A stretch of DNA of 64,000 nt from Canna indica (lineage: Eukaryota > Streptophyta > Magnoliopsida > Zingiberales > Cannaceae): NCBI GenBank assembly GCA_034359265.1, contig CP136890.1, positions 71,673,501 to 71,737,500 of the forward strand, in the 5' to 3' direction. The notes beneath the pieces were generated by a model. The model was given only the letters and a program-made list of their open reading frames with translations, did not search any database and was not told the DNA's origin. Below are positions 55,105 through 64,000 of the stretch, piece by piece. Numbering within the stretch: the stretch's first letter is position 1; every line of letters begins with the position of its first letter. A program made the position numbers and the translations under genes.

Positions 55105-55292
55105 TAGTTATTTGTATTGCACATACGTTTTTCTTTTAATCGTTAACATTTTCTAAATTAAGGCAACATCTCTCTTGTTCTCCGATACGCGCCCAGATGA
55201 TATGCGTATTCGGAGAACTGTAGGGAGATGCTGCCAAAATTTAGAATGACGTTAGTGGTTAAAAAAAGTACTTAGTGCAATATGAATAACAT
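55105..55292. repeat. CACTA-3 left hairpin
   Basis: Imperfect inverted repeat. The apical part at 55177-55218 (GTTCTCCGATACGC ... GCGTATTCGGAGAAC) is the exact reverse complement of the core in CACTA-2 and in the right arm. Confidence 0.88.
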
Positions 55293-55385
55293 AAATCCCG
55301 AATGGAATAGGACAATCTCACCTAAAGGCATTAACCAAAGAAATTATCATTGATTGATAAAATCATGTCAGCTGATCGAAGTTAG

Positions 55386-55955
55386 ATGTACCGACGTCTT
55401 GATCATGGAGCTTTAACGAATGAGTTTCGATTAGGCGTAACGTACTTCCTAAATTTTGCCTATTCGAATCGGAAATTTGTTAGCGTCGGTGATAAAATCC
55501 GATGTCCGTGCCGCATTTGCTTGAATGGACGATTTTTGGATCGGGAGACTGTCACTCTGCATCTATATAGCAAAGGATTTACACCAAGATATTTTCTATG
55601 GACTTGTCATGGGGAGTCACGTGAAGTCGGTATGTCGAGCAATCCTGTCGTTCAGACATATGGTGAATCTTCCTCTGCTGGTGCTTCTTCATCCAGTCAA
55701 TCTAATCCCTATAGAACTATGATACTTGATAGTCTTGGGGGTCAATTTCACCTGAATGATATTGTTGATCGGCCAGTTACTCAGACATCAGTCCCACCAG
55801 ATACTATAACGGTTGATATCACAGAAGTACAAACTGCGGTAGAGATTGAATTGTCAAAGAAAGAAGCTGCAGAATTTTACGAGATGTTGAAAGCTGTCGA
55901 TGAACCTTTGTATGAGAATTATCCTAAATACACTAGGTTTTCAGCAATGAGATAG
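55386..55955 (+). pseudogene. Transposase-associated domain of CACTA-3 (tnp2 N-terminus)
   Basis: 189 open codons from MYRRLDHGALTNEFRLGVTY. CPCRICLNGRFLDRETVTLH with LYSKGFTPRYFLWTCHGE is the Cys/His-containing transposase-associated domain that precedes tnp2 in plant CACTA elements. A Ser-rich linker follows, then ELSKKEAAEFYEMLKAVDEP and YTRFSAMR before a TAG where Gln or Lys would be expected. The start Met sits just after the left arm. It is the only intact copy of this domain in the window. Confidence 0.88.
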
Positions 55956-57110
55956 CTCCTAAACATCAAGGCCGATTGTAATATCAGCGGGGTTGCGTAT
56001 GATCGGATTGCATGATTGATTAATGGAATGTTGCCTACTGATAACAAGTTTGAGACAACTTTTTATAAAACTAAAAAGATGATGAGAAATTTGGGGCTTG
56101 GGTAAGAAAAAAAACACGCGTGCCAAAATAACTGCATTTTATATTATAAAGAAAATGTGCAGTTGGATAAATACCATATATGTCAACATCCTCGTTACAA
56201 GGAGAAGAAATCGGTCCGATAGAAAAATATTTCGTTTAAGGTGCTTCGATATTTTCCACTATCACCGGGGCTTCAAAGATTATTCATGTCGAAAAAGACG
56301 GCCCCCTACATGAGTTGGCATGCAAGAAGTCGTGATGATACAGTAATGACTCATCCATCCGACAGTGAAGCATGGAAACATTTGGATACATGTTATCCTT
56401 CATTTGCTAGGGATGTTAGAAATATCAGATTGGGATTGTGCACGAATTGTTTTAATCCGTTTGGACATTCTGCAACTCCTTATTCAGTTTGACCAGTGCT
56501 GTTGACAGTTTATAATTTGCCACCGTCAATGTGTATAAAAGATGAATTTATTTATCTTTCAATGATTATTCCGGGTCCTAAGGGTTCGCGAAAAGAAATT
56601 GACGTGTTTCTCAGACCCTTGATAGATGAATTGAAAACATTGTGGACTGAGGGATCTGTCACTTATGGTTGTCATCGAAAGCAAAACTTCAATTTAAAGG
56701 CTGCGATCTTGTGGACAATCAATGATTTTCTGGCGTACGGCATGTTGTCTGGTTGGAGCACTCACGACCGACTATCTTGTTCGTATTGTATGGAACACTC
56801 TAAATCAATCAGTCTTCAGAACGGATAAAAAATCTTATTCTTTGATTGTCATCGTCGATTCCTACAGGTTAACCATCAGTATCGAAGGAATCGTAATAAA
56901 TTTATTAAGGGCAGAGTCGAAAGAGATGAGCCACCACCGATGTTGTTTGGTGAACAAATGTTAGAATGTGTTTCAACACTTCCAGAGATAGTATTTGGTC
57001 ATAATAAAAGAGCGTCAGACTTTGGTCAAACACATAATTGGGTGAAAAAAAGTATCTTTTGGGAATTGCCCTGTTGAAGTTCATTACATATTCGACATAA
57101 TTTAGATGTC
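55956..57110 (+). pseudogene. tnp2 core of CACTA-3, degraded
   Basis: LLNIKADCNISGVAYDRI, a TGA, then LINGMLPTDNKFETTFYKTK. After several frame changes, SPGLQRLFMSKKTAPYMSWH, HPSDSEAWKHLDTCYPSFAR and LGLCTNCFNPFGHSA (the usual CTDG Asp is Asn: CTNC). A TGA (SV*PVLL) separates this from NLPPSMCIKDEFIYLSMIIP and TINDFLAYGMLSGWSTHDR. A TAA follows ENG. The missing Asp and stops make it inactive. Confidence 0.85.
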
Positions 57111-57690
57111 ATGCACATTGAAAAAAATATGTTTGATAATATTTTCAACACTTTGATGGATGTTTTCGAAAAAACTAAAGATAATGTCAAAGCCCGACAT
57201 GATATGAAAATACTTTGTAAAAGACCAGTGTTGGAGTTACAAGAGGTCAACGGACAATATCTGAAACCGAAGGCCCCGTATGTGTTAAATAAACAACAGA
57301 TCAAAGATGTTTGTCAATGGGTAAAAGAACTCAGATTACCCGATGGATATGTCTCTAACTTATCTCGATGTGTGAACGTCGATGATTGCAAAATATCAGG
57401 GATGAAAAGCCATGATTGTCATGTATTCATGCAGAGATTGCTTCCGATATGTCAACACTTGAAAGTAATATTGTTGAAATCATATGCAAGCTGGAGCAAT
57501 TTTTCCCTCATATATTTTTTGACTCGATGGAGCATCTATCGATACACTTGGCATACGAGGCACGAGTTGGTGGCCCCGTTCAATATCGGTGGATGTACTT
57601 ATTTGAAAGATACATGAATCGTCTAAAGAAAAAAGTAAAGAACACCGCAGCCATTGAAGGATCAATATCTGAATCGTACAACATCTAAGA
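57111..57690 (+). pseudogene. tnp2 end and DUF4218 start of CACTA-3, truncated
   Basis: MHIEKNMFDNIFNTLMDVFE, LQEVNGQYLKPKAPYVLNKQ, VKELRLPDGYVSNLSRCVN and FMQRLLP, then a frame change into LEQFFPHIFFDSMEHLSIHL, EARVGGPVQYRWMYLFERYM and AAIEGSISESYN. The domain stops after about a third because the right arm begins at 57720. A 19-bp phrase (TCAATATCTGAATCGTACA) is duplicated across the joint. Confidence 0.85.
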
Positions 57691-57719
57691 AATTTCAACA
57701 TCCAATATCTGAATCGTAC

Positions 57720-59077
57720 AATTAATGACTATTTCTTTGGTTGATGCCTTTATATGAGATGGTCCTATTCCATTCGGGATTTATGTTATTCATATTGCAC
57801 TAAGTATTTCTTTTAATCTCTAACTTCATTCTAAATTTCGGCAGCATCTCCCTACAGTTCTCCGAATACGCATATCATCTGGGCGCGTATCGGAGAACAA
57901 GAGAGATGCTACCGAAATTTAGAATAAGTTAACGGTTAAAAGAAAAACATAAGTGCAATACAAATAACTATATTTCCAAATTATCCAATCAGGACAATTC
58001 AAGGGTTGTACGTGGTATAAAAGATCATCTACTTCTTTTACACGAACATACAACCCCCGAAAGGATCTAAGGTTTTGCTAAATCATATCTGACTCGTCGA
58101 TGCGTACGTGAAACGTATCAACTCGTCGGATGGATAATTATTTTCTAAATGTTTCGAGTCAGTTCGAGTCCATAGTGGACAATTTCGACACAAGTCCAAA
58201 TTAGACGATTCCGGCGGGAGTCCAAAATGGACGATTCCGGCGCAAGTCCGAAGTGGACGATTCTGACGCAAGTCCACTGAGGACAACTCCGGACTAATTA
58301 ACATTTTAACTAATTAATTAATATTAATCTACAATATTTTAACTAATTTAAATAATTAACCTACCCTTGTTAAATATTAATCTAACTAAATTAATCTAAA
58401 AATTAATCTAAACTCTAACAATTAATCTAAACCCTAAAAATTAATCTAACAAATTAAACAATTAATTAAATAATTAATCTAAATAATTAATTAACAATTA
58501 ATTAACAATTAATTAACAATTAAATAATTAAATAAAAAATTAATATTTTGGCATTTCTAGCGCCGCAGTCCAGTGTCCGGATACTGTATAAGGTCCGACG
58601 GCGGCCACCAGCCGAAACCCTAAAAATAGGGTTTCGATCAGAATTATACCTAAGAATCAATGGGGAAGGCGGGGCGGCGAGAAATACCTGGAACAGATGG
58701 GGAATCGACGGTCGAGGACTAGGCGGCGACAGCTCGCGGACGGCGTCGGAAGGGGGCACTGGGCAACGGTAGCAGAGAAAGAGGAAGAAGGGGGCGGGCA
58801 CGATCGCGTGCCCTATATAAACTTATCAGCAACGACTGACTTAACCATTAGAACATCATTGCTGATTAGTTTATCATCAGCAACGGCTAACATGTCTGTT
58901 AGAAAGCCGTTGCTATGGTAATTAATATCTGCAACAGCTCGCATGTCCATTAGAACACCGTTGCAGATACAGCATATCTGCAACGGCTTGAGCGGCCGTA
59001 AGAACACCGTTGCAAATAACAACGACTTGAGCGACTGTTGCTGATAGTCGTTGTTGAAGACCCAATTTCTAGTAGTG
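57720..59077. repeat. CACTA-3 right inverted arm
   Basis: Reverse complement of 53995-55350 with substitutions and small indels. It keeps the hairpin (about 57790-57975), decayed 26-bp units (58180-58285), inverted telo-boxes (58614-58635), a decayed palindrome (CAGTGTCCGGATACTG near 58571) and the subterminal array (58825-59060). In orientation it matches the 5' ends of CACTA-1 and CACTA-2. Confidence 0.9.
57790..57975. repeat. CACTA-3 right hairpin
   Basis: The apical core at 57857-57898 is identical to CACTA-2 42935-42976. The stems (TATTGCACTAAGTATTTC ... ATAAGTGCAATAC) are more diverged than in CACTA-2. Confidence 0.88.
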
Positions 59078-59361
59078 TAACCGAGATGCATGGATCCGCT
59101 TGGGCAAAGGATCAATTTTGTTTTTTCGTTGCGCAAATTTTTGTTGTTTGCCTAGTCCTCGTATGACCCAACAGTTGTTGGAGTATGGTGTGGCTGACAC
59201 AAAGAACACAACATTACACGTTATTAGAAGGAGTAGACAACAAAAGATAAAGAGAAGAAAGAGCAGCGGATTGGAGGAGTAAAGTACCCAAGCATATAAA
59301 TAATAAAGAAAAAGAACAAAAAAAGACATGCAAATATGATACGGAAAGAGGTGAAGAAAAG
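59078..59361. other. Intergenic, nothing recognised
   Basis: Short stretch between CACTA-3 and the next MITE. Short frames on both strands (59069-59329, 59100-59282) lack any domain. Confidence 0.4.
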
Positions 59362-59825
59362 TAGGGGCGAACGCATCCGGATACCTTGTATTTTTTATGA
59401 TACTCGGATCCTATCCTATATAGGATCGATTCCTTGGTTTTGGAACCGAACCATACCTTGCTGGAATCTAGAACCAGACTAATCTACCAGGAACTACAAA
59501 TTCCGATTCTGGTTTCGGGTACCCTGTTGGAACATGTTCATTTACAAGTTCCAGGGTACAAGTTCTGGGTACCCTATTGGAACCTGTACCAGACAAGGTA
59601 CCATGTTGGAACTTGTACCCTGGACCTGTAAATGAATATGTTTCAGGGTACTGGTTCTAGTTTCAGTTTCGATTACCCGATGTGGAGGACCCAGAATCGG
59701 AACCAATTTTAATTTAATTTTTGTCCCGGACCTTACCAAAATTTAAATTAGGTCTATCCGAAACCTACCCGATCAGGTAGGTTCCAACTAATTCCGGGTT
59801 TGCCCGATACCCAGGCACACCCCTA
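59362..59825. mobile_element. hAT-like MITE (464 bp)
   Basis: Ends TAGGGGCGAACGCATCCGG and CCCAGGCACACCCCTA are inverted with mismatches. Flanks AAGAAAAG (59354-59361) and GAAAAAAG (59826-59833) agree at 6 of 8. The interior is built of GGAACC/TGGTTCC-type repeats (GGGTACCCTGTTGGAAC), giving spurious frames at 59434-59739. Confidence 0.75.
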
Positions 59826-59833
59826 GAAAAAAG

Positions 59834-60328
59834 GATCTAGAGATTCCAATCTCCCACCTTCCTCCTTTTATTTGGCACTATTGGTTGCATTCAAGTGGCA
59901 GCACCCATTTACAATGCATATGAGTGCCAACGCCCCTATGTTTTTTTCTAAAAAGGAAAAGTATTTGCAGACTCACCTGAACTATACCATGAGTCACAAA
60001 TTAATACCGAAGAACTTCTGTAACTAATTGGTATCTAATATTACCATCGTTTAACACATTAGTACTATTGCCGTTGCGAGAGGAAATGATACGTTAGAGG
60101 AGTCGAAGAGGAGGGGGGAAGTAATGTGTGTTAGTTCAATTTCTAGTGAAACCTACATCCACAACCCAAGCTCCCCGCCGATTTAAACCAAATTTACTAA
60201 ATTATATAGTTTTTCTTCAAGAGGATTTACAAGCTAAGGCTACAATCCTCTCATCAAGAGCACCTCAAACACCTCAAACTCCAAGGACAACTACATTACA
60301 CCAGTAAATCCAAGTGGACTTATGCTTT
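59834..60328. other. Intergenic, nothing recognised
   Basis: Mixed-composition DNA. CTTCAAGAGGATTTACAAGC and CCTCTCATCAAGAG near 60210-60260 have the flavour of retroelement LTR text, but no boundaries can be set. Confidence 0.35.
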
Positions 60329-60964
60329 CACTACTAGAATTATTTTCATCACCAACGACTCAAGCCGTGGATGAACCGTCGGTGACAACTATCACGGACG
60401 GCATTAGTCGTGACAAAATGCCGTCACTAATGTGCATATCTCAGATAAGTTGTGACGGCCTCTCCCAGTAGTCACAAGTAATCATCAGCAACAGCCACGG
60501 GCACTGTAGCTGATTTAAACACATCAGTGACAGTTGTAGGCGGTTGTCACTGATACAAATACATCAGCCACAATGTTGGGCCATCGGTGATACTATTAGC
60601 AACAGTGATATATGGTACTGCCCAGGCCATCAGCCATTTACGATAAGCTTTCAGCCACGGCTTAGTGACGGTCGACCGTGGGTAAGTCGTGGCTGAAGGT
60701 ATATCTTGTAACTGAATAAAAAAAAAATTTAAATTCTTGTATACAATGATATTTATAGATTATAATCTATTTTCAATCATAGATTACAACCAAAAAATAT
60801 CATACACTTGCATTTGAAACCAAACATACAAGTTTGACATAAATATCATCAATCTAAGCCTTAAACCAGAGGCAAACAATTATCAAAATATCATATATAT
60901 ACAACCATAAGTATATAAACAACTATAAGTATACAAACAAGTATCAAAATATAAACCAAAATCT

Positions 60965-62583
60965 CACGGCTGCGGTGGAGGCGGTGGTGGCGGTGGAGTC
61001 GACAACTACTGGGTCGGGAGCGTCGATTGGGTTGAGGAGGACGACGGCTACAACATCATCAGTAGAAGGCCAAAGTGAGACGTAATCTGAGTCAGGAGTG
61101 CCTGTATGTTCTGCATCGTCTATCTCAACTCTTCATTCGCCCGTCTCTGCTTCTCCATCGACTGTCTCTGCTGGGTGAGCTCCGACTCCAAGGCCACTAT
61201 TCGGCTCTAGTCCTGCGCCCGGGATGTCGAGGGCCGCTCACCCGCAGTCGGAGGGGTCAGTGCCCCAAGTGGCCCGAGCACGGCGCGTGCATGGCCACTG
61301 TATGCAAATCCATAAACACGGCCATGCTCCCAGCCACTTGCGGCCTCCACCCAAGCTCCTACATCGAACTCCTCCGGTGTGCCTCCACGCTCGGTCACAG
61401 ACCTCGTGTATGTTTCCTACACGTGTTTGTATTTTAAATATATATAAACTATAAATAAAAAATGTGTAAATCAAATAGACATAAATACTTACCATTATGA
61501 TCGAGGCTCTGCTATCAACGTAGTCCCCCGTTCCTCGTCGACGACGGTGAGTGCGCTCAAACACCTCCATCATCGACGGGCGTTGGATGGTGCCGTCCTC
61601 CGCCACACACATCTTACATTAGAAAAAAATACATTAGTATCATTATATACAATATATAATTTAATTAAAAATAATTAAATTATATATACCAAACGACGCT
61701 CATGAACCGCAAAAGACACGGAGCCACCAGTGTGGCGCGCTCTTGTGCCGTCCCCTCCAGACATGCGGTTTCTCGACGCAGTTCGGGAGACCTCCTGCCA
61801 CTCAAGCATGGCCCATCGCTCTACGAGCTGGTCCCACACAGGGCCAGGAATCCACTCGGGGGTGTGTCCCTAAGTCTTCCCTATTTGTGTGGCCCCAGCC
61901 ATCTTATCATGGTCTAACAGGCCTGCTGAAGCAGTCCGTTATAGTAAGCGCGGGTAACACGCTCCCATGTAGCCTCAACAAAAGTGGTTCGGTCTTCTGG
62001 TCATGTAAAATGAACCTGCAAAAAAAAAATTATTATTACCGATCAATATTTTACATTAATATTAATTTAGTAAATATACTTACCGAGAACTCTCGCCATA
62101 AAAAATCCATATGCTCACGGGGCACGTGAGACCATGTAGGCCACACCCCGTGCTAAACTTCTGGATCGTCCCCGCTATCGTACGAGGGACATCCTCCTGC
62201 TCAAATCTGCATCAAATATAAATTCATGTTATGATATTTTGAATTATAAATAAATTATAAGAAATAATTAATGTATATACTTACCGTCTTCCGCGCACAC
62301 TAATTGCTCTGCGTAGTTCTCCCTCGGGTGGCGGAGGGAGAATTCTGTTAGGCCCTGGTGGCCTACGTTTGGAAAATGATGGTTTTAGATCTGCGGAGGG
62401 TGGTGGAGGGATGATAGCCGAAGGTGAGGAGATGGTGGCCAGATCAGGTGAGGGGATGGTGGCCGAAGGTGGGGGGATGGTGGTGGAAGGCGAAGGGTTA
62501 GTGGGTACAGGTGAGGCGGGTGGTAATCGTTGGGGGGTAGTCCTATGAGGAATGCCTCCTCGGGAACTGATATCTCGAACCAT
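60965..62583 (-). pseudogene. TNPA-like gene of CACTA-4 with a proline-rich N-terminus
   Basis: First block 62583-62281: MVRDISSRGGIPHRT followed by a Pro/Ser/Thr-rich repeat (IPPPSATIPSPD, IPPPPSADLKP) and PPGPNRILPPPPEGELRRAI. The later blocks are a VAGTI-QKF region with CGVAYMVSRAP(reverse-read)-type text (about 62090-62215), then WIPGPVWDQLVERW and RNRMSGGDGTRARHTGGSV (61690-61900), GTIQRPSMMEVFERTHRRRR (61490-61612), and ERGGTPEEFDVGAWVEAASG through VYGFAYSGHARAVLGPLG (61207-61398). A Gly/Pro-rich end near 60965-61030 closes it. The Pro-rich extension is absent from CACTA-1 and -2. Frame integrity is not shown. Confidence 0.7.
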
Positions 62584-62659
62584 AGCTGTAAAAAGTCAAT
62601 ATAATTAGATTTTATATAATAGATTAATAGTTATATTTAATAATTGAATATATACTTCA

Positions 62660-63253
62660 CATTTACAATTATTCATCATCCGTGTAATACTCTTCTTCTT
62701 GTTCTTTTGTATCGGAATCTTGAAATTCTTCTTCTTCTCCCTCATCATCATAATGTCCTTTCTCAACTTTATTTTTATCGTCATCAACGTATTCTATTTC
62801 CAATTGAACTAACTCTGTCTCATCATCCTTGAGTATTGGACTAACTCGTTCCACTTCGGAAGGATCCTCTTCGTGATAGAAGTCATCTACTGGCTCATTC
62901 TCTCCAACTACCGGGTCAATTTTTCCTATGGCTTTAGTCTTACAGAATACACGCTAATCTGCCCTATCTTTCTTTCGAGATGAATACTGCATATAATATA
63001 CTTGCTTAGCTTGAGATGCCAATATAAATGGCTCATTTGAAGCCAATTTTGATTTGTAATTGACCTCGACCAACTGTTTATACTTTGGTTTAACTCTCAT
63101 TCCCCTATCGCTTGTATCGAACCAATGACATTTAAAAAGAGCAACTGATTTACATATGAAAAATTGCAATTCTTTTACTTCTTCTAATAGTCCGTAAAAG
63201 TCAACATCACATTTAGCATACGTTGTCCCTTTGACGCAGACCCCGGCATTCAT
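62660..63253 (-). pseudogene. DUF4216 segment of CACTA-4
   Basis: MNAGVCVKGTTYAKCDVDFY, KSVALFKCHWFDTSDRGMRV, LVEVNYKSKLASNEPFILAS and QVYYMQYSSRKKDRAD, then a TAG (62955). The frame resumes to an acidic tail (ERVSPILKDDETELVQLEIE ... EEYYTDDE) at about 62669. There is one nonsense codon, otherwise near-complete. Confidence 0.82.
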
Positions 63254-63645
63254 AGTCTTTTTTGTAGATGAATATTCAAGTGTGTGAAATTTATATGCAT
63301 TAACAAAATAACGGTTATAACACTGTACAAGTCGTGCCAGTCCGCTAGCAAACTCAAAGATTTGGTTATTTATTTCACCTCTGTGTTTTGTGTTGTAAGC
63401 TTGAAACCAATTAGGAAACTCACGTTTCCGTAATCTTTATAATTCCTAATCGCTGTAAATTGAGTATTTTGTCACCATCTTAATGTCAAATATTTCAATG
63501 AACTTTTCAATCTCTGGACAGTTTAGTAAAACATACAAGAAGACCAAATGGTACTCTTCGTCGTTTAAGAATCGAGATGAACGAGAACCCAAAGCACGAC
63601 CGAGGTAACAAAAGATATTTAAACAACCATCTGATGGTCGAGCCC
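63254..63645 (-). pseudogene. DUF4218 segment of CACTA-4, truncated
   Basis: In reverse, conserved text can be followed that corresponds to 12240-12640 of CACTA-1 (FVNGYKFHTVEY-like, FEFASGLARLVQCY-like, the RFLNDEEYHLV-like block near 63560). It stops at TCGAGCCCCGTGGCTG near 63645, where the element's terminal sequence begins. Confidence 0.65.
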
Positions 63646-63674
63646 CGTGGCTGATAGGTAATATTCTAGTAAAA

Positions 63675-63804
63675 TTTTACAATAAGGTAACCATTCAAAT
63701 CTTGACCTAAAACCCTTGGTCAACCTTAAGTATTTAAATAAAAACAATAAACATATCAAAATACAAATAAATAGAGCAATAACAAAAACAAGGGAAAATT
63801 AATT
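63675..63804. other. Spacer between CACTA-4 and CACTA-5
   Basis: AT-rich, no recognised feature. It separates inverted, near-identical CACTA ends (about 63645-63671 and 63808-63834). Confidence 0.5.
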
Positions 63805-64000
63805 CACTACTAGAATATTAGCTATCAGCCATGGGGCTCACCGATGGCCGCTTGGGCCGTTAGAACCATTCATGGCTTTTCGACGGTCGCAGGGGCCATG
63901 GCTGAGGTAACCAAATCAGTCGCAGCTCGTATACGATCGCCCAAGGCCGTCGCTCATAGGTGATGGTGCGCACGGGGCACGAAATGAAATAATCTAGTAG
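63805..64000. mobile_element. CACTA-5, tiny non-autonomous CACTA running off the window
   Basis: Begins CACTACTAGAATATTAGC at 63805 and the window ends ...AATAATCTAGTAG, two bases short of a matching terminus. If the next bases are TG the element is about 198 bp. The interior is GC-rich with GCCATGG and GGCCGT(C/T) motifs. The expected target duplication is ATT (63802-63804). Confidence 0.6.

Larger units (their letters stand above)
53995..55350. repeat. CACTA-3 left inverted arm
   Basis: Outward to inward it has a GCAACGGC-type array (more decayed than in CACTA-1/2), GGGCACGCGATCGTGCCC, the palindrome CAGTGTCCGGACACTG (54422-54437), a decayed telo-box pair near 54378-54400, a TA microsatellite (54489-54543), degenerate 26-bp units (about 54770-54905) and the hairpin (55105-55292). 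The same items recur in reverse order and orientation at 57720-59077. Confidence 0.9.
53995..59077 (+). mobile_element. CACTA-3, mirror-armed En/Spm element (5.08 kb)
   Basis: CACTACTAGAAA at 53995 and TTTCTAGTAGTG at 59077. The flanking triplets are ACA and TAA, so no intact target duplication remains. About 1.36 kb at the left (53995-55350) reappears inverted at the right (57720-59077): both ends are the 5' (transposase) end of the family. The centre carries the transposase-associated domain, tnp2 and the start of DUF4218. DUF4216, the TNPA-like gene and the normal 3' end are absent. Confidence 0.9.
60329..63674 (-). mobile_element. CACTA-4, diverged deletion derivative (3.35 kb)
   Basis: Starts CACTACTAGAAT at 60329 after TTT. 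The right end is read as GGTAATATTCTAGTA(AAA) at 63674 followed by TTT: the last three bases differ from the expected GTG, so the end is tentative. It belongs to a different subfamily from CACTA-1 to -3: the subterminal motifs are GTCGTGAC/CCGTCACT-like, not GCAACGGC. It keeps the TNPA-like gene, DUF4216 and most of DUF4218. All of tnp2 and the 5' leader are deleted. Confidence 0.7.

Noticed and set aside
53992..59080. A 3-bp target duplication for CACTA-3
   Set aside because: The flanking triplets are ACA and TAA and do not match. Either mutation or rearrangement removed it.
61075..62129. Plus-strand frames of 71-128 codons in CACTA-4
   Set aside because: Antisense shadows of the TNPA-like exons.
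1..64000. tRNA or rRNA genes
   Set aside because: No cloverleaf with intact A and B boxes and acceptor pairing was found. The polymerase III-like boxes near 50.3-51.3 kb belong to SINEs.

Overview
The window looks like repeat-packed nuclear DNA of a flowering plant. It is AT-rich, nearly every protein trace belongs to a plant transposable element (CACTA/En-Spm, Ty3-gypsy chromovirus, Ty1-copia, hAT and other MITEs, tRNA-derived SINEs), and I can support only one host gene. That gene is a four-exon bZIP of the HY5/HYH type on the minus strand (48827-49596), with GC-rich exons in AT-rich surroundings. The species cannot be named from the sequence.

Layout. 1-9443: an LTR-like fragment with a minisatellite, a second LTR/primer-site fragment, a Helitron-like 5' end, and a minus-strand LTR retrotransposon with no recognisable proteins (about 2935-8012). 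9444-15212: CACTA-1, bounded by an AAT target duplication. 15213-18414: AT-rich DNA with local duplications. 18415-47530: one nested stack. A foldback (long inverted repeat) element was split by a minus-strand chromovirus, Gy-A (18856-46963, target duplication AAAAT). Gy-A was then invaded by a related plus-strand chromovirus Gy-B (19279-30225), a 4-kb LTR-less copia piece (32447-36440) and CACTA-2 (39238-44254, target duplication ATA). Gy-B in turn holds a solo LTR (27011-28173, target duplication GAAAT) and a hAT MITE (29229-29765). 47781-52944: a MITE, the HY5-like gene and its upstream region, and three SINEs of one family. 52945-64000: a hAT MITE, CACTA-3 (53995-59077), another hAT-like MITE, the deletion derivative CACTA-4 (60329-63674) and the start of a tiny CACTA (CACTA-5) at the window edge.

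How the parts fit. The CACTA elements share the CACTACTAG terminus, and three of them share subterminal GCAACGGC arrays. Their coding capacity is split into tnp2 transposase + DUF4218 + DUF4216 on one side and a TNPA-like Transposase_24 gene on the other. Every copy is broken by stops, frameshifts or deletions. Their non-coding 5' leader carries conserved architecture: a CAGTGTCCGGACACTG palindrome, an inverted pair of telo-boxes, a 26-bp tandem array and a long hairpin with an invariant 42-bp core. CACTA-3 carries this leader at both ends as mirror-image 1.36-kb arms around the transposase. No autonomous transposon, RNA gene or CRISPR was found. The points most worth checking are the CACTA leader architecture, the mirror-armed CACTA-3, the copia piece with reverse-transcriptase fragments as its terminal repeats, and the GC-AG intron of the HY5-like gene.
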